The notes beneath the pieces were generated by a model, which saw only the letters and a program-made list of their open reading frames with translations, had not been told where the DNA came from and searched no databases. Positions 9,642 to 18,753 of a DNA stretch of 55,775 nucleotides are shown here, piece after piece (position 1 is the stretch's first letter; each line of letters opens with the position of its first letter). The stretch is from Flavobacteriaceae bacterium (lineage in GTDB: Bacteria > Bacteroidota > Bacteroidia > Flavobacteriales > Flavobacteriaceae), in NCBI GenBank assembly GCA_015494075.1, contig WGBX01000130.1:1-55775 (forward strand), read 5' to 3'. Both the position numbers and the translations under genes were made by a program.

Positions 9642-10400
9642 TCAAGATTTTGCAGCTGTTACAATCGCATTAAAGTCTTCGGCATTTAAAGAGGCACCTC
9701 CTATTAAACCACCGTCAACATCGGGTTGAGAGAATATCTCGGAGGCATTAGCGGGTTTGACACTACCGCCATATAAAATACGAACATGATTGGCCAAATC
9801 ACGACCATATTTTTGAGCGAGTGTTTCACGAATAAATCGGTGCATTTCTTGGGCTTGCTCCGGACTGGCAGTTTGACCGGTACCTATAGCCCAAACAGGT
9901 TCGTAAGCAATAACTATTTTTTTGTAGGCTTGTAAAGGCAAATCAAATAAAGCTTTTGATAGCTGATTTTTAACTACTTCAAAATGTCGGCCTTTTGTGC
10001 GGTCTTCTAATTGTTCGCCTACACAAAAAATATTAGTCATATTTTTTTCATAGGCTTTCTGTGCTTTTTTTTGTAAAACATCATCGGTTTCATTAAAATA
10101 AGCGCGTCGTTCACTATGTCCTAAAATAACTGTGTCAACTCCGATGGCTTTTAACATATCGGCTGAGATTTCGCCTGTATAAGCACCATGATCGGCAAAA
10201 TGCATGTTTTGAGCAGAGACAGCAATGGGAAAATCTTGTAAAAGTTCAACAGCCTTAGGCAGATTGACATAGGCCGGAGCAATAATAACTTCTACTGTTT
10301 TGTCTGGTTGGATATTATTTTTTAAGGCTTCAATTAAAGCCACGGCTTCCGGAAGGGTCTTATTCATTTTCCAGTTACCGGCTACTATTTTTGTTCTCAT
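9642..10400 (-). CDS. tpiA: Triose-phosphate isomerase
   Basis: 252 aa: GNWKMNKTLPEA, ILGHSERRAYFNE, VIAYEPVWAIGTG, ILYGGSVKPANA. Confidence 0.97.
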   Translation of the reverse strand: MRTKIVAGNWKMNKTLPEAVALIEALKNNIQPDKTVEVIIAPAYVNLPKAVELLQDFPIAVSAQNMHFADHGAYTGEISADMLKAIGVDTVILGHSERRAYFNETDDVLQKKAQKAYEKNMTNIFCVGEQLEDRTKGRHFEVVKNQLSKALFDLPLQAYKKIVIAYEPVWAIGTGQTASPEQAQEMHRFIRETLAQKYGRDLANHVRILYGGSVKPANASEIFSQPDVDGGLIGGASLNAEDFNAIVTAAKS

Positions 10401-10454
10401 ATTTTTTTATGTGCAATTTACTAAACTTTAAGAGATATTGGTGTCAAAAAATTA

Positions 10455-10787
10455 TTAAGATTGGCCGGTGATATGATGTTGTTGCTGATCAATTACAGCC
10501 AATTCTGTTGCAAAATAGACCATTTTGGGGCTGAATTTTAAATATAGTTGATGGAGAATAGGCGCTAATTCTTTTTCAATAAAACTTTTGAGATCAGCTT
10601 GATTTTCTGCCATAAATTGTATGGCATAGGATTGTCCTTGTGCTTCATCAACCATAATTTTACTGGTAACAGCTTGCCTGAGTAAACCGCTTTTAAGCAT
10701 TTTGGGAACAAAACTGTTTTGTATATAATCAAGCCAGGCTTTTTCAATGTCATGATCAACATTAAACGTAATATTGTAAATATACAT
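10455..10787 (-). CDS. DUF4286 family protein
   Basis: 110 aa: MYIYNITFNVDHDIEKAWLDYIQNSFVPKML, typical of the family. Confidence 0.8.
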   Translation of the reverse strand: MYIYNITFNVDHDIEKAWLDYIQNSFVPKMLKSGLLRQAVTSKIMVDEAQGQSYAIQFMAENQADLKSFIEKELAPILHQLYLKFSPKMVYFATELAVIDQQQHHITGQS

Positions 10788-10792
10788 AGTGT

Positions 10793-12301
10793 CTATTTTG
10801 ATGAGTCTATTAAATTCATTTGATATAAAGTATCTGCAATTTTTCTGTTATCTGATAAATGTGGCATTTTATTTTGGCCACCTAGTTTACCGATACTTTT
10901 CATATATTGATCAAATCCACCTTTTTTTACCGGAGTAATAACAGCAGACCGTAAAATCTTTCCTTGAATTAAGTCTTTATAATAGGGATTTTGATTTTGC
11001 ATTGCTATTTCAATAGATTTAGCAAAGTTTGATAAATTTTTGGGCGTCGAATCAAACTCAACTAACCATTCATGATACGGCAAACCTTCAACCGGATTAA
11101 TTTGCGGAGCTACAGTAAATTCATTCAGATTTATACCGGTTTTTTCTTGAGCTTTTTTTATGGCAGTTTCCACTTCTTTGGCAATAACATGCTCACCAAA
11201 TGCCGAAATAAAATGTTTAATACGGCCGGTTACTTTTAAACGGTAAGGTGCTATCGAGGTAAACATAACTGTATCACCGATAATATAACCCCATAAGCCG
11301 GCATTGGTGTTCAAAATCAAGGCATACGGCACATTCGGTTTGACTTCTGCCAGCGATAAACGTGTAGGGTGTTCATCAAAAATTTCATTAGCCGGAACAA
11401 ATTCATAAAACATACCATGCTGTGTCAATAACAATAAATCATCACGGTCGGGTTTATCCTGATAAGCAAAAAAACCTTCGGACGCCGGATATAATTCAAT
11501 ACTATCTACTTCTCTGCCGATAAGTTTATGAAATTTTTGCCGATAGGGTTCAAAATTAAGACCGCCGTAAACAAAAAGGTTAAAATTTGGAAAAAGCACA
11601 CCCACTTTTTGGCCTGTTTGTTCTATGAGATTTTCAAAATAGGTTTGTACCCACGAAGGAATACCACTGATAAGCCGCATATCCTCCTGTAAGGTTTCTT
11701 CTATTATCGCTTGCACTTTGGTTTCCCAATCTTCAATAATATTGGTTTTCCAGCTGGGCATTCTGTTTTTTTGTAAATAGCTAGGGACATAGTGGGCAGC
11801 TATGCCGGACAAACGGCCGGTTTTAATACCACCGACTTTAGATAAAACAGGACTTCCTTGTAAAAATATCATTTTACCATCTACAAAATTTGAGCGGCCG
11901 GTTTCATAAATGTAATGTAACAATGCATGCTTGGCACCAATGATATGATAAGGCATTGACTCACGACTAATAGGAATGTATTTGGTGCCGGAAGTAGTGC
12001 CAGAAGTCTTGGCAAAATATAAAGGACGCCCTTTCCATAAGACATTATAGGCACCATTAATGATACGGTCTATATAAGGTTTGAGTTGCTCATAATTTCG
12101 TAAAGGCACTTTTTTTTTAAAATCTTCGTAATCTGTAATAGATTTAAAATTATGATCTTGACCAAATTGTGTATGAGCGGCTTTACTTAAAAGTTGCCTG
12201 AAGGTAGCTTGTTGGGCAGCTAGTGGATTTTGTATCCATTTTTGATTTTTTTTTACAATATAATGTGCATAAATTTTGGCTAATGTAGTTTTGATCCCCA
12301 T
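10793..12301 (-). CDS. GH3 auxin-responsive promoter family protein (acyl-adenylating enzyme fold)
   Basis: 502 aa: FAKTSGTTSGTKYIPISRESM, YPASEGFFAYQ, VTGRIKHFISAFGEHV. Confidence 0.9.
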   Translation of the reverse strand: MGIKTTLAKIYAHYIVKKNQKWIQNPLAAQQATFRQLLSKAAHTQFGQDHNFKSITDYEDFKKKVPLRNYEQLKPYIDRIINGAYNVLWKGRPLYFAKTSGTTSGTKYIPISRESMPYHIIGAKHALLHYIYETGRSNFVDGKMIFLQGSPVLSKVGGIKTGRLSGIAAHYVPSYLQKNRMPSWKTNIIEDWETKVQAIIEETLQEDMRLISGIPSWVQTYFENLIEQTGQKVGVLFPNFNLFVYGGLNFEPYRQKFHKLIGREVDSIELYPASEGFFAYQDKPDRDDLLLLTQHGMFYEFVPANEIFDEHPTRLSLAEVKPNVPYALILNTNAGLWGYIIGDTVMFTSIAPYRLKVTGRIKHFISAFGEHVIAKEVETAIKKAQEKTGINLNEFTVAPQINPVEGLPYHEWLVEFDSTPKNLSNFAKSIEIAMQNQNPYYKDLIQGKILRSAVITPVKKGGFDQYMKSIGKLGGQNKMPHLSDNRKIADTLYQMNLIDSSK

Positions 12302-12304
12302 AAT

Positions 12305-13168
12305 TTATTTTTTAAAATTGATAAAATCTTGAGGATTTACAGGCGTGTCTTTAATCCATAATTCAAAATGTAAATGAGGTCCGGTAGTTTGTTCTCCTGT
12401 ATTGCCCGAAAGAGCAATAACTTCACCTTGCTGGACAATATCGCCTGTATGGCGCAACAATTTTTTATTGTGCTTATAGATAGAGACAACATTATAAGGG
12501 TGTGAAATGATAAGTGTATTGCCGGTAGCTGCTGACCAATCGGAAAAAATAACGCGGCCTTTTGCAATACTTTTAATAGGTGTATTTTGAGGCAAAGCAA
12601 TATCTATAGCATAATGTTTTTTTTCAGGATTAAAGCCATTAACCACAATACCTTTAACAGGTGCTATAAAATTATAAGATAATGTGTTATTTTGTTTGTT
12701 GACCATAAAGCGTTCACGTTCTTCAACTTCTTTTCGTAATAAAGAGTCTACTTTTCCCGGAGCGAGTTTTAAGGTATCAGGATTGATACTTTTTAAAGCA
12801 TAATTTTTATTAAAGTCTTCCATACTTATTTCATTATTTAAGACTTTTCTCAATTGATCGACATAGTAAGTGTTGATTCGTAAAGCTTTTTCAAGTGAAT
12901 CGGTTTTGATTTGTAAATGCACAGCTTTTTTTCGCAATCCGGGGGCTATGTACCCGGGAATGTAAGTCTTTATAGGTGTAAAGGCAATAAGTATAGTGGT
13001 AATTAAAATTAAAAAGAAAGCAAATAAGCCGGTGAAAACAAATACATTTAACCGGTTTAATTTAAAACTGAGTTTTTCATCATAGGTGTCATCATTGATA
13101 ATCAAAACCCGGTAATGATAAGTTAGTTTTTTAAGAAAACTGGATGTTTTTTTTTGTGATCTCGCCAT
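12305..13168 (-). CDS. M23 family metallopeptidase (LytM domain, membrane anchored)
   Basis: 287 aa: N-terminal TM, HYAIDIALPQNTPIKSIAKGRVIFSDWSAATGNTLIISH, TGPHLHFELWIKDTPVNPQDFI. Confidence 0.92.
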   Translation of the reverse strand: MARSQKKTSSFLKKLTYHYRVLIINDDTYDEKLSFKLNRLNVFVFTGLFAFFLILITTILIAFTPIKTYIPGYIAPGLRKKAVHLQIKTDSLEKALRINTYYVDQLRKVLNNEISMEDFNKNYALKSINPDTLKLAPGKVDSLLRKEVEERERFMVNKQNNTLSYNFIAPVKGIVVNGFNPEKKHYAIDIALPQNTPIKSIAKGRVIFSDWSAATGNTLIISHPYNVVSIYKHNKKLLRHTGDIVQQGEVIALSGNTGEQTTGPHLHFELWIKDTPVNPQDFINFKK

Positions 13169-13221
13169 GGAAAATATTTTTGTAAAAGTACAAAAGTTTT
13201 ATGGCTTTTAAAATAAAAAAA

Positions 13222-13240
13222 GGCTGTCAGTAAGACAGCC
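13222..13240. terminator. Hairpin terminator downstream of rplY
   Basis: GGCTGTC-AGTAA-GACAGCC flanked by A and T runs. Confidence 0.7.
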
Positions 13241-13267
13241 TCTTGGTTTTGTTTTTGTAAGCATATT

Positions 13268-13858
13268 TTATTCTTGTGCAGCAGCTTTGGCTTCTTGGGC
13301 TGCTTTCATAGCTGCTCTTGACATCTTCACTTGTACAACGACTACATTGTCAGGGTGCATTAATTTATATTTATCATTTCTTAATTCGGAAACATAAACT
13401 TTATTACCAATGTCTAATTTACTGATATCTACAACAACAGCATCGGGTAAGTTAGCCGGAATCGCTTTAACTTTTAATTTTTTCATAGTTAAACTTAAAG
13501 ATCCCCCTTTGATAATACCCGGTGCTACACCTGTTGTTTTAACCGGTACCGTAACGGTAACTTCTTTGTCGGGAAACAAGCGGTAGAAATCAACGTGTAA
13601 AATTTTATCCGTAACAGGATGAAATTGAATGTCTTGCATAATGGCATTATGCTTACTGCCATCTTCCAATTCAATCATAACGGTATGCGTTTCGGGGGTG
13701 TACACCAAGTTTTTAAATGCACGTTCGTCTGCTGAAAAATGCAAGGGTTCGCCACCTCCGTATAAAACGCAAGGGACACGTCCAGCATTACGTAGGGCTT
13801 TTGTGGCTTTTTTGCCCACGCTTTCTCTTTTTGAGCCTTTAATTGTTAATGATTTCAT
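13268..13858 (-). CDS. rplY: 50S ribosomal protein L25/general stress protein Ctc
   Basis: 196 aa: [53 protein letters not shown]. Confidence 0.95.
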   Translation of the reverse strand: MKSLTIKGSKRESVGKKATKALRNAGRVPCVLYGGGEPLHFSADERAFKNLVYTPETHTVMIELEDGSKHNAIMQDIQFHPVTDKILHVDFYRLFPDKEVTVTVPVKTTGVAPGIIKGGSLSLTMKKLKVKAIPANLPDAVVVDISKLDIGNKVYVSELRNDKYKLMHPDNVVVVQVKMSRAAMKAAQEAKAAAQE

Positions 13859-13897
13859 TACTTTTAGTTTTTATTAATTAATATTTTGTTTGATCAG

Positions 13898-14842
13898 TTA
13901 CATTATAAATTTAGAACTGATTGATTTATGCACATGTACATTACGCATGACATCTGCAAATAGAGGCGCGCAAGTTAGCACTTTTATTTTTTTTGACAAA
14001 ATTTTTCTAGGAATAGAGTCCGTTACAACCAATTCTTCTATTTCTGAATTGGCAATACGTTCTTGAGCATTATCTGATAATAAAGCATGTGTGCAAACAG
14101 CTCTTATACTTTTGGCGCCATTTTCTTTCATTAAAGAGGCCGCTTTGACCAACGTGCCTCCTGTGTCAATAATATCATCAACCAAAACAACATTTTTACC
14201 TTCAACATCTCCTATTAATTCCATGCTGCCGATTATATTGGCTTTTTTTCTCTGTTTATAACATATAACAACATCGCTTTTTAAAAATTTAGAATAAGCA
14301 TAGGCTCTTTTAGAACCGCCCATATCCGGTGAAGCAATAACCAAATTATCTAACTTTAGATTTTGAATATAAGGTACAAAAATTGTACTTGAGTACAAAT
14401 GGTCTACCGGAATTTCAAAAAAACCTTGAATTGGATCGGCATGTAAGTCCATTGTAATTACGCGTGAGGCACCTGCCGCCTCCAACATATTAGCGACTAA
14501 TTTAGCGGCAATAGGAACACGAGGTTCATCTTTGCGCTCTTGGCGAGCCCATCCGAAATAAGGAATAACAACATCAATATATTCGGCAGAGGCACGTTTA
14601 GCAGCGTCAATCATTAATAAAATTTCCATTAAATTGTCTGATGGTGCAAATGTAGAGCCGATAATAAACACGCGCTTTCCTCTTATAGATTCTTGAAAAG
14701 AAGGTTTAAATTCACCATCTTTAAATTTTTGCAATTCGACTTGGCCAAGTGGCATGCCAAAAGAGTCTGCTATTTTTTTTGCTAAATCACGGCTTTGAGA
14801 ACTGGCAAAAATTTTTGCTTCTTTGATTTTTTTTGAAGACAT
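13898..14842 (-). CDS. prs: Ribose-phosphate pyrophosphokinase
   Basis: Start reassigned from 14998 to MSSKKIKEAKIFASSQSRDLA; contains DLHADPIQGFFEIPVDHL and VVLVDDIIDTGGTL. Confidence 0.95.
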   Translation of the reverse strand: MSSKKIKEAKIFASSQSRDLAKKIADSFGMPLGQVELQKFKDGEFKPSFQESIRGKRVFIIGSTFAPSDNLMEILLMIDAAKRASAEYIDVVIPYFGWARQERKDEPRVPIAAKLVANMLEAAGASRVITMDLHADPIQGFFEIPVDHLYSSTIFVPYIQNLKLDNLVIASPDMGGSKRAYAYSKFLKSDVVICYKQRKKANIIGSMELIGDVEGKNVVLVDDIIDTGGTLVKAASLMKENGAKSIRAVCTHALLSDNAQERIANSEIEELVVTDSIPRKILSKKIKVLTCAPLFADVMRNVHVHKSISSKFIM

Positions 14843-14985
14843 CTCGATTATTTTGTTTCTATGACAAAGATAATTTATTTTGATGGGTATTAAAATTTTC
14901 ATCTGAAAAACTTTATAAAATATTATGATATAAGATGCTTTAAGTATAAAAAATAATAATAAATTTGTTTTTAAACTTTTTATGT

Positions 14986-15927
14986 ATGACAATCGCACAA
15001 TTAAAGTATTTATTAGCTGTTGCCAAGTATCTTAATTTTACTAAAGCTTCACAACAATGTCATGTAACACAGCCAACATTGAGTATGCAAATACAAAAAC
15101 TCGAAGATGAGCTTGGTGTGATTATTTTTGATCGAAACAAAAAACCCATAAAGGTAACTGAAATTGGCAAAAAAATTATCGATCAAGCCAAAACTATTGT
15201 TAATGAAAGCGCCCGAATTAATGATTTGGTTCAACAGGAAAAAGGTTATATAGGAGGAGATTATAAATTGGGAATTATCCCCACAATAATCCCGACCTTA
15301 TTACCTATGTTTTTAAAGAATTTTATTAAAAAATATCCGGAAGTTCGTATAGAAATTGTTGAAATACCAACCCAACAGATGGTTGAACAAATTATGGAAG
15401 GAAAATTAGATGCGGGTATAGCAGCAACACCATTAGAAGAACCTCAAATTGTCGAAAAACCTTTGTTTTATGAACCTTTTGTGGGATTTATTCCAGAAAC
15501 ACACCGACTTTTTAAGAAAAAAGAATTAGATGAACAAGATTTAGATGTCAAAGATATTTTATTGTTAGACGAAGGTCATTGTTTTAGAGATAATATTTTA
15601 AATATTTGTCGCATGAAAACCGATGACGATCAGCCATTTTCGTTAAATATCGGTAATTTTGATGCTTTGATAAAACTCTCAAAGGACGGATTAGGAATGA
15701 CGCTTTTACCGTATCTGCAAACCGAAGATTTATGTCCTTCTGATAAAAAATATTTGCGAAATTTTAAAAAGCCTGAACCCGCAAGAGAAGTGAGTTTGAT
15801 ACATTCTAAAGACATCTTTAAAAAAAATATTACTGATGCTTTATACAAAACCATCAAGGGTATTGTCAAAGGTGCTATCGAATTTTATGATGTTAAAATT
15901 ATCAGCCCGCTTCCGGCCAAACATTAA
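14986..15927 (+). CDS. LysR family regulator, OxyR-like hydrogen peroxide-inducible genes activator
   Basis: Start reassigned to MTIAQLKYLLAVAKYLNFTKASQQCHVTQPTLSMQIQKLEDELGVIIFDR; GHCFRDNIL contains the Cys of OxyR-type regulators. Confidence 0.87.
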   Translation: MTIAQLKYLLAVAKYLNFTKASQQCHVTQPTLSMQIQKLEDELGVIIFDRNKKPIKVTEIGKKIIDQAKTIVNESARINDLVQQEKGYIGGDYKLGIIPTIIPTLLPMFLKNFIKKYPEVRIEIVEIPTQQMVEQIMEGKLDAGIAATPLEEPQIVEKPLFYEPFVGFIPETHRLFKKKELDEQDLDVKDILLLDEGHCFRDNILNICRMKTDDDQPFSLNIGNFDALIKLSKDGLGMTLLPYLQTEDLCPSDKKYLRNFKKPEPAREVSLIHSKDIFKKNITDALYKTIKGIVKGAIEFYDVKIISPLPAKH

Positions 15928-15944
15928 ACACTTACTTTTATTTT

Positions 15945-17294
15945 ATGGATTGGATTACTTATTTTGAACATGCCAAAGAGCGATTGTTTGATTATCAAAT
16001 AAAGGATGATGATGAACGATCGGTATTTCAAATGGATTATGATCGTATTGTATTCTCTTCTGCTTTCCGGCGTTTACAAAACAAAACGCAAGTATTGCCT
16101 TTCCCAAATTCCGATTATGTACGAAACAGGCTTACTCACAGTTTAGAAACAGCTTCAGTAGGACGTTCATTAGGTAATTTTGTGGGAGGTAGTATTTTAA
16201 ACAAATATCCTGATTTAAAAAAGAATGCAGGTATTTTACCAACGGATTTTGGGCATTTGGTCTCTGCAGCTTGTTTGACACACGATATTGGCAATCCACC
16301 TTTTGGGCATAGTGGCGAAGCAGCTATCAGCAATTTTTTTAAAAGTAATGCCGCTAAAGATTTAATAGAATCTCTGAGCGCTCAGCAAATAGCCGACTTG
16401 CAAAATTTTGAAGGTAATGCCTCCGGATTACGACTTATATCACATACCCCTGAAAAGCAATCGGCCATTAAAGGCGGCTTAAGACTTAGTTTAGGTACTT
16501 ATGCAACTTTTACCAAATATCCCAAAGAATCATTGCCTAATCGACGCAATGAAAAACAAGCCAGCTTAAAAAAATTTGGTATTTATCAATCGGAAATTGA
16601 GTTATTTGATAAGCAAATTGCTGCCAAATTAAATTTGATTCCTCAACACACCTCTGAGGGCAAAGCGTGGAAACGTTTTCCTTTAACATTTTTAGTTGAA
16701 GCAGCTGATGATATTTGTTATCATATAGTAGATTTTGAAGATGGTTATCATATGGGATATATAGACTTTAAAACTATTGAACAACATCTGTTAGACTTAA
16801 TAGATGATAAAAAATTTAAATGGAATCGCTATAAACAAATTTATCTACCAACAGAAAAAATAAACTACTTACGTAGTATTGCCATCAACCACTTGGTATA
16901 TATAGCCGGTCAAATTTTTATAGAAAACGAGTCAGATTTTGTCAATGGGCGATTAGATAAAGCTTTATTAGATTTGTTTCCACATAAATTAAAATCGAAT
17001 CTTGATAAAATTATTCAAATAAGTATAGATAGAATTTATCAGTCGGATACTGTACTCCGTATTGAAATGGCCGGAATGAAAGTTTTGCCGGATTTACTTC
17101 AAAAATTTGTTTCGGCAAACTTAGAACCTAAAAAACACAAACAGCTTTATAGACTTTTGCCTGAAATTTATCATGACGGAGCTAGTATATACGAAAAGAT
17201 TTTAAATGCAACAATGTATATTAGTAATATGACTGACCGGCAAGCGGTTGCCTTATATAAAAATTTGAATGGTGTAGAATTGGCAGGATATTAA
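15945..17294 (+). CDS. dgt: Deoxyguanosinetriphosphate triphosphohydrolase (dGTPase)
   Basis: 449 aa HD protein: FSSAFRRLQNKTQV, RNRLTHSLETASVGRSLG, ACLTHDIGNPPFGHSGE, EAADDICYHIVDFEDG. Confidence 0.94.
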   Translation: MDWITYFEHAKERLFDYQIKDDDERSVFQMDYDRIVFSSAFRRLQNKTQVLPFPNSDYVRNRLTHSLETASVGRSLGNFVGGSILNKYPDLKKNAGILPTDFGHLVSAACLTHDIGNPPFGHSGEAAISNFFKSNAAKDLIESLSAQQIADLQNFEGNASGLRLISHTPEKQSAIKGGLRLSLGTYATFTKYPKESLPNRRNEKQASLKKFGIYQSEIELFDKQIAAKLNLIPQHTSEGKAWKRFPLTFLVEAADDICYHIVDFEDGYHMGYIDFKTIEQHLLDLIDDKKFKWNRYKQIYLPTEKINYLRSIAINHLVYIAGQIFIENESDFVNGRLDKALLDLFPHKLKSNLDKIIQISIDRIYQSDTVLRIEMAGMKVLPDLLQKFVSANLEPKKHKQLYRLLPEIYHDGASIYEKILNATMYISNMTDRQAVALYKNLNGVELAGY

Positions 17295-18403
17295 GTTGTT
17301 GTAAAATTTAAAATATCTTGCAATATTTCAGCCGGATCATCATGAATTGACAAAATTAAATTTTGATATTTATGGTCTTCAAGCATTTTTTTCAAACAAG
17401 GATATATAGGTTTTTCAACAGTCCAATAATATTTATTCATAAAAATCATAGGGCTTGCATAACCGAGACTTAAATAATGGTCTTGTGTTGCCTCTTGAAA
17501 GATTTCTTGAATTGTGCCGGCATTACCCGGAGCGAAAATAATACCGCCTTTGGCAATTGTTAATAATTTGTCTTCACGAATGCTATTGGCAAAATATTTA
17601 GCAATATGTGTAGCAAACACGGCAGTTGGCTCATGCCCATACAACCATGTTGGAATGGCTAAACTTTTATAAGTTGTCTTAGTAGGATATTTTTGTCGTA
17701 CAGATAAGGCTAAATCTAACCATTCGGGATGTTTAAATGTAGGCGCCTGTGCCATAAATTTTATACTGTCAGTTAATGCTTCAACGGGCTGCCCCGCAAA
17801 CCAAGCGCCCAAATGGGTAGCTTCCATAGCTCCCGGGCCACCTCCGGAGCTCATTAAATAGCCCATTTCAGTGAGTTTTTTACTTAATAAAGCTATTTGT
17901 TTGTAGCTGTCATCATGACGCGGTAGCGCATGGCCACCCATAAATGCAACAATCTTTTTTTCAGCATACGCCGACAAAAAATCATCCAACGCATCTGTAA
18001 TAGCATGGTCATGTAAACTTCTGGCCAAAGTCTCTTTAATATCTTGGGCATATTTTCCGGTTTTTAAAAAATGACGGTACACGATTTGATCAAATGTTTC
18101 AGAAAAAGTGCTGGGATGCCCTAATTTGTAACCTCTATATAAATGTTCAGGCGTATATAACCGGTTTAGATAAGTGTTATACGGAAGATCTAGTTTTGGA
18201 AAAATAAAGCAATTGTTCAATTCATAATTAACCTTATGAGGCAGTTCACATCCTAAAAATAAACAATGTTTGAATATTTTATGATTTAGTTTATCGGTAA
18301 AAGGGCGAAAATCAAGACTTTGAAAAGCAACATATTCAATGACATCTGTTTGATGTAACAATTTAGATAAAGCTTCTTGGCTTTCAATTTCACGGTATTT
18401 CAT
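17291..18403 (-). CDS. LOG family (lysine decarboxylase-like Rossmann fold) protein
   Basis: 370 aa: SSGGGPGAMEATHLGAW, AKGGIIFAPGNAGTIQEIFQEATQ (PGGxGTxxE-type motif). Confidence 0.85.
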   Translation of the reverse strand: MKYREIESQEALSKLLHQTDVIEYVAFQSLDFRPFTDKLNHKIFKHCLFLGCELPHKVNYELNNCFIFPKLDLPYNTYLNRLYTPEHLYRGYKLGHPSTFSETFDQIVYRHFLKTGKYAQDIKETLARSLHDHAITDALDDFLSAYAEKKIVAFMGGHALPRHDDSYKQIALLSKKLTEMGYLMSSGGGPGAMEATHLGAWFAGQPVEALTDSIKFMAQAPTFKHPEWLDLALSVRQKYPTKTTYKSLAIPTWLYGHEPTAVFATHIAKYFANSIREDKLLTIAKGGIIFAPGNAGTIQEIFQEATQDHYLSLGYASPMIFMNKYYWTVEKPIYPCLKKMLEDHKYQNLILSIHDDPAEILQDILNFTTT

Positions 18404-18410
18404 ATCGGTT

Positions 18411-18587
18411 TTATTTTTGTGTCATACGTTTAGCATTCCTGGCATCTAACAAGGAGGCAACAGCCCATATGGCAGCCGGAAGCCAACCGATTAATGTGAT
18501 TTGAAGAATTAGACACAATAAGGCTTGAAAAATTTTACCTCTTAGTAAAAATGACAGCCATGGTAAGAGTACTGCAATTAAAATCAT
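18411..18587 (-). CDS. YqaE/Pmp3 family membrane protein
   Basis: Own reading, absent from the ORF track: MILIAVLLPWLSFLLRGKIFQALLCLILQITLIGWLPAAIWAVASLLDARNAKRMTQK*; two-TM Pmp3-like pattern. Confidence 0.8.
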   Translation of the reverse strand: MILIAVLLPWLSFLLRGKIFQALLCLILQITLIGWLPAAIWAVASLLDARNAKRMTQK

Positions 18588-18601
18588 GAAAATGAGCTTA
18601 T

Positions 18602-18626
18602 AATTTATGACATTATGTCATTAATT
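18602..18626. promoter_or_regulatory. 25-bp palindrome in the Pmp3/dnaK divergent intergenic region
   Basis: AATTTATGACAT-T-ATGTCATTAATT, one mismatched pair. Confidence 0.5.
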
Positions 18627-18753
18627 TTATTATTGACAGACAAAAATACAATTTTTTGTGTCAAAACTACTTAATTTAAAAATGTTTTTTAAATGGCATA
18701 ATCATTGACAAAATTCTTTCAAACGAAATTAATAATAACTAAAAAAATTAACT

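Noticed and set aside
14843-14998. 52-aa N-terminal extension of PRPP synthetase in the ORF track
   Set aside because: AT-rich non-homologous extension overlapping the divergent regulator start; normal Prs start is MSSKKIKEAK at 14842.
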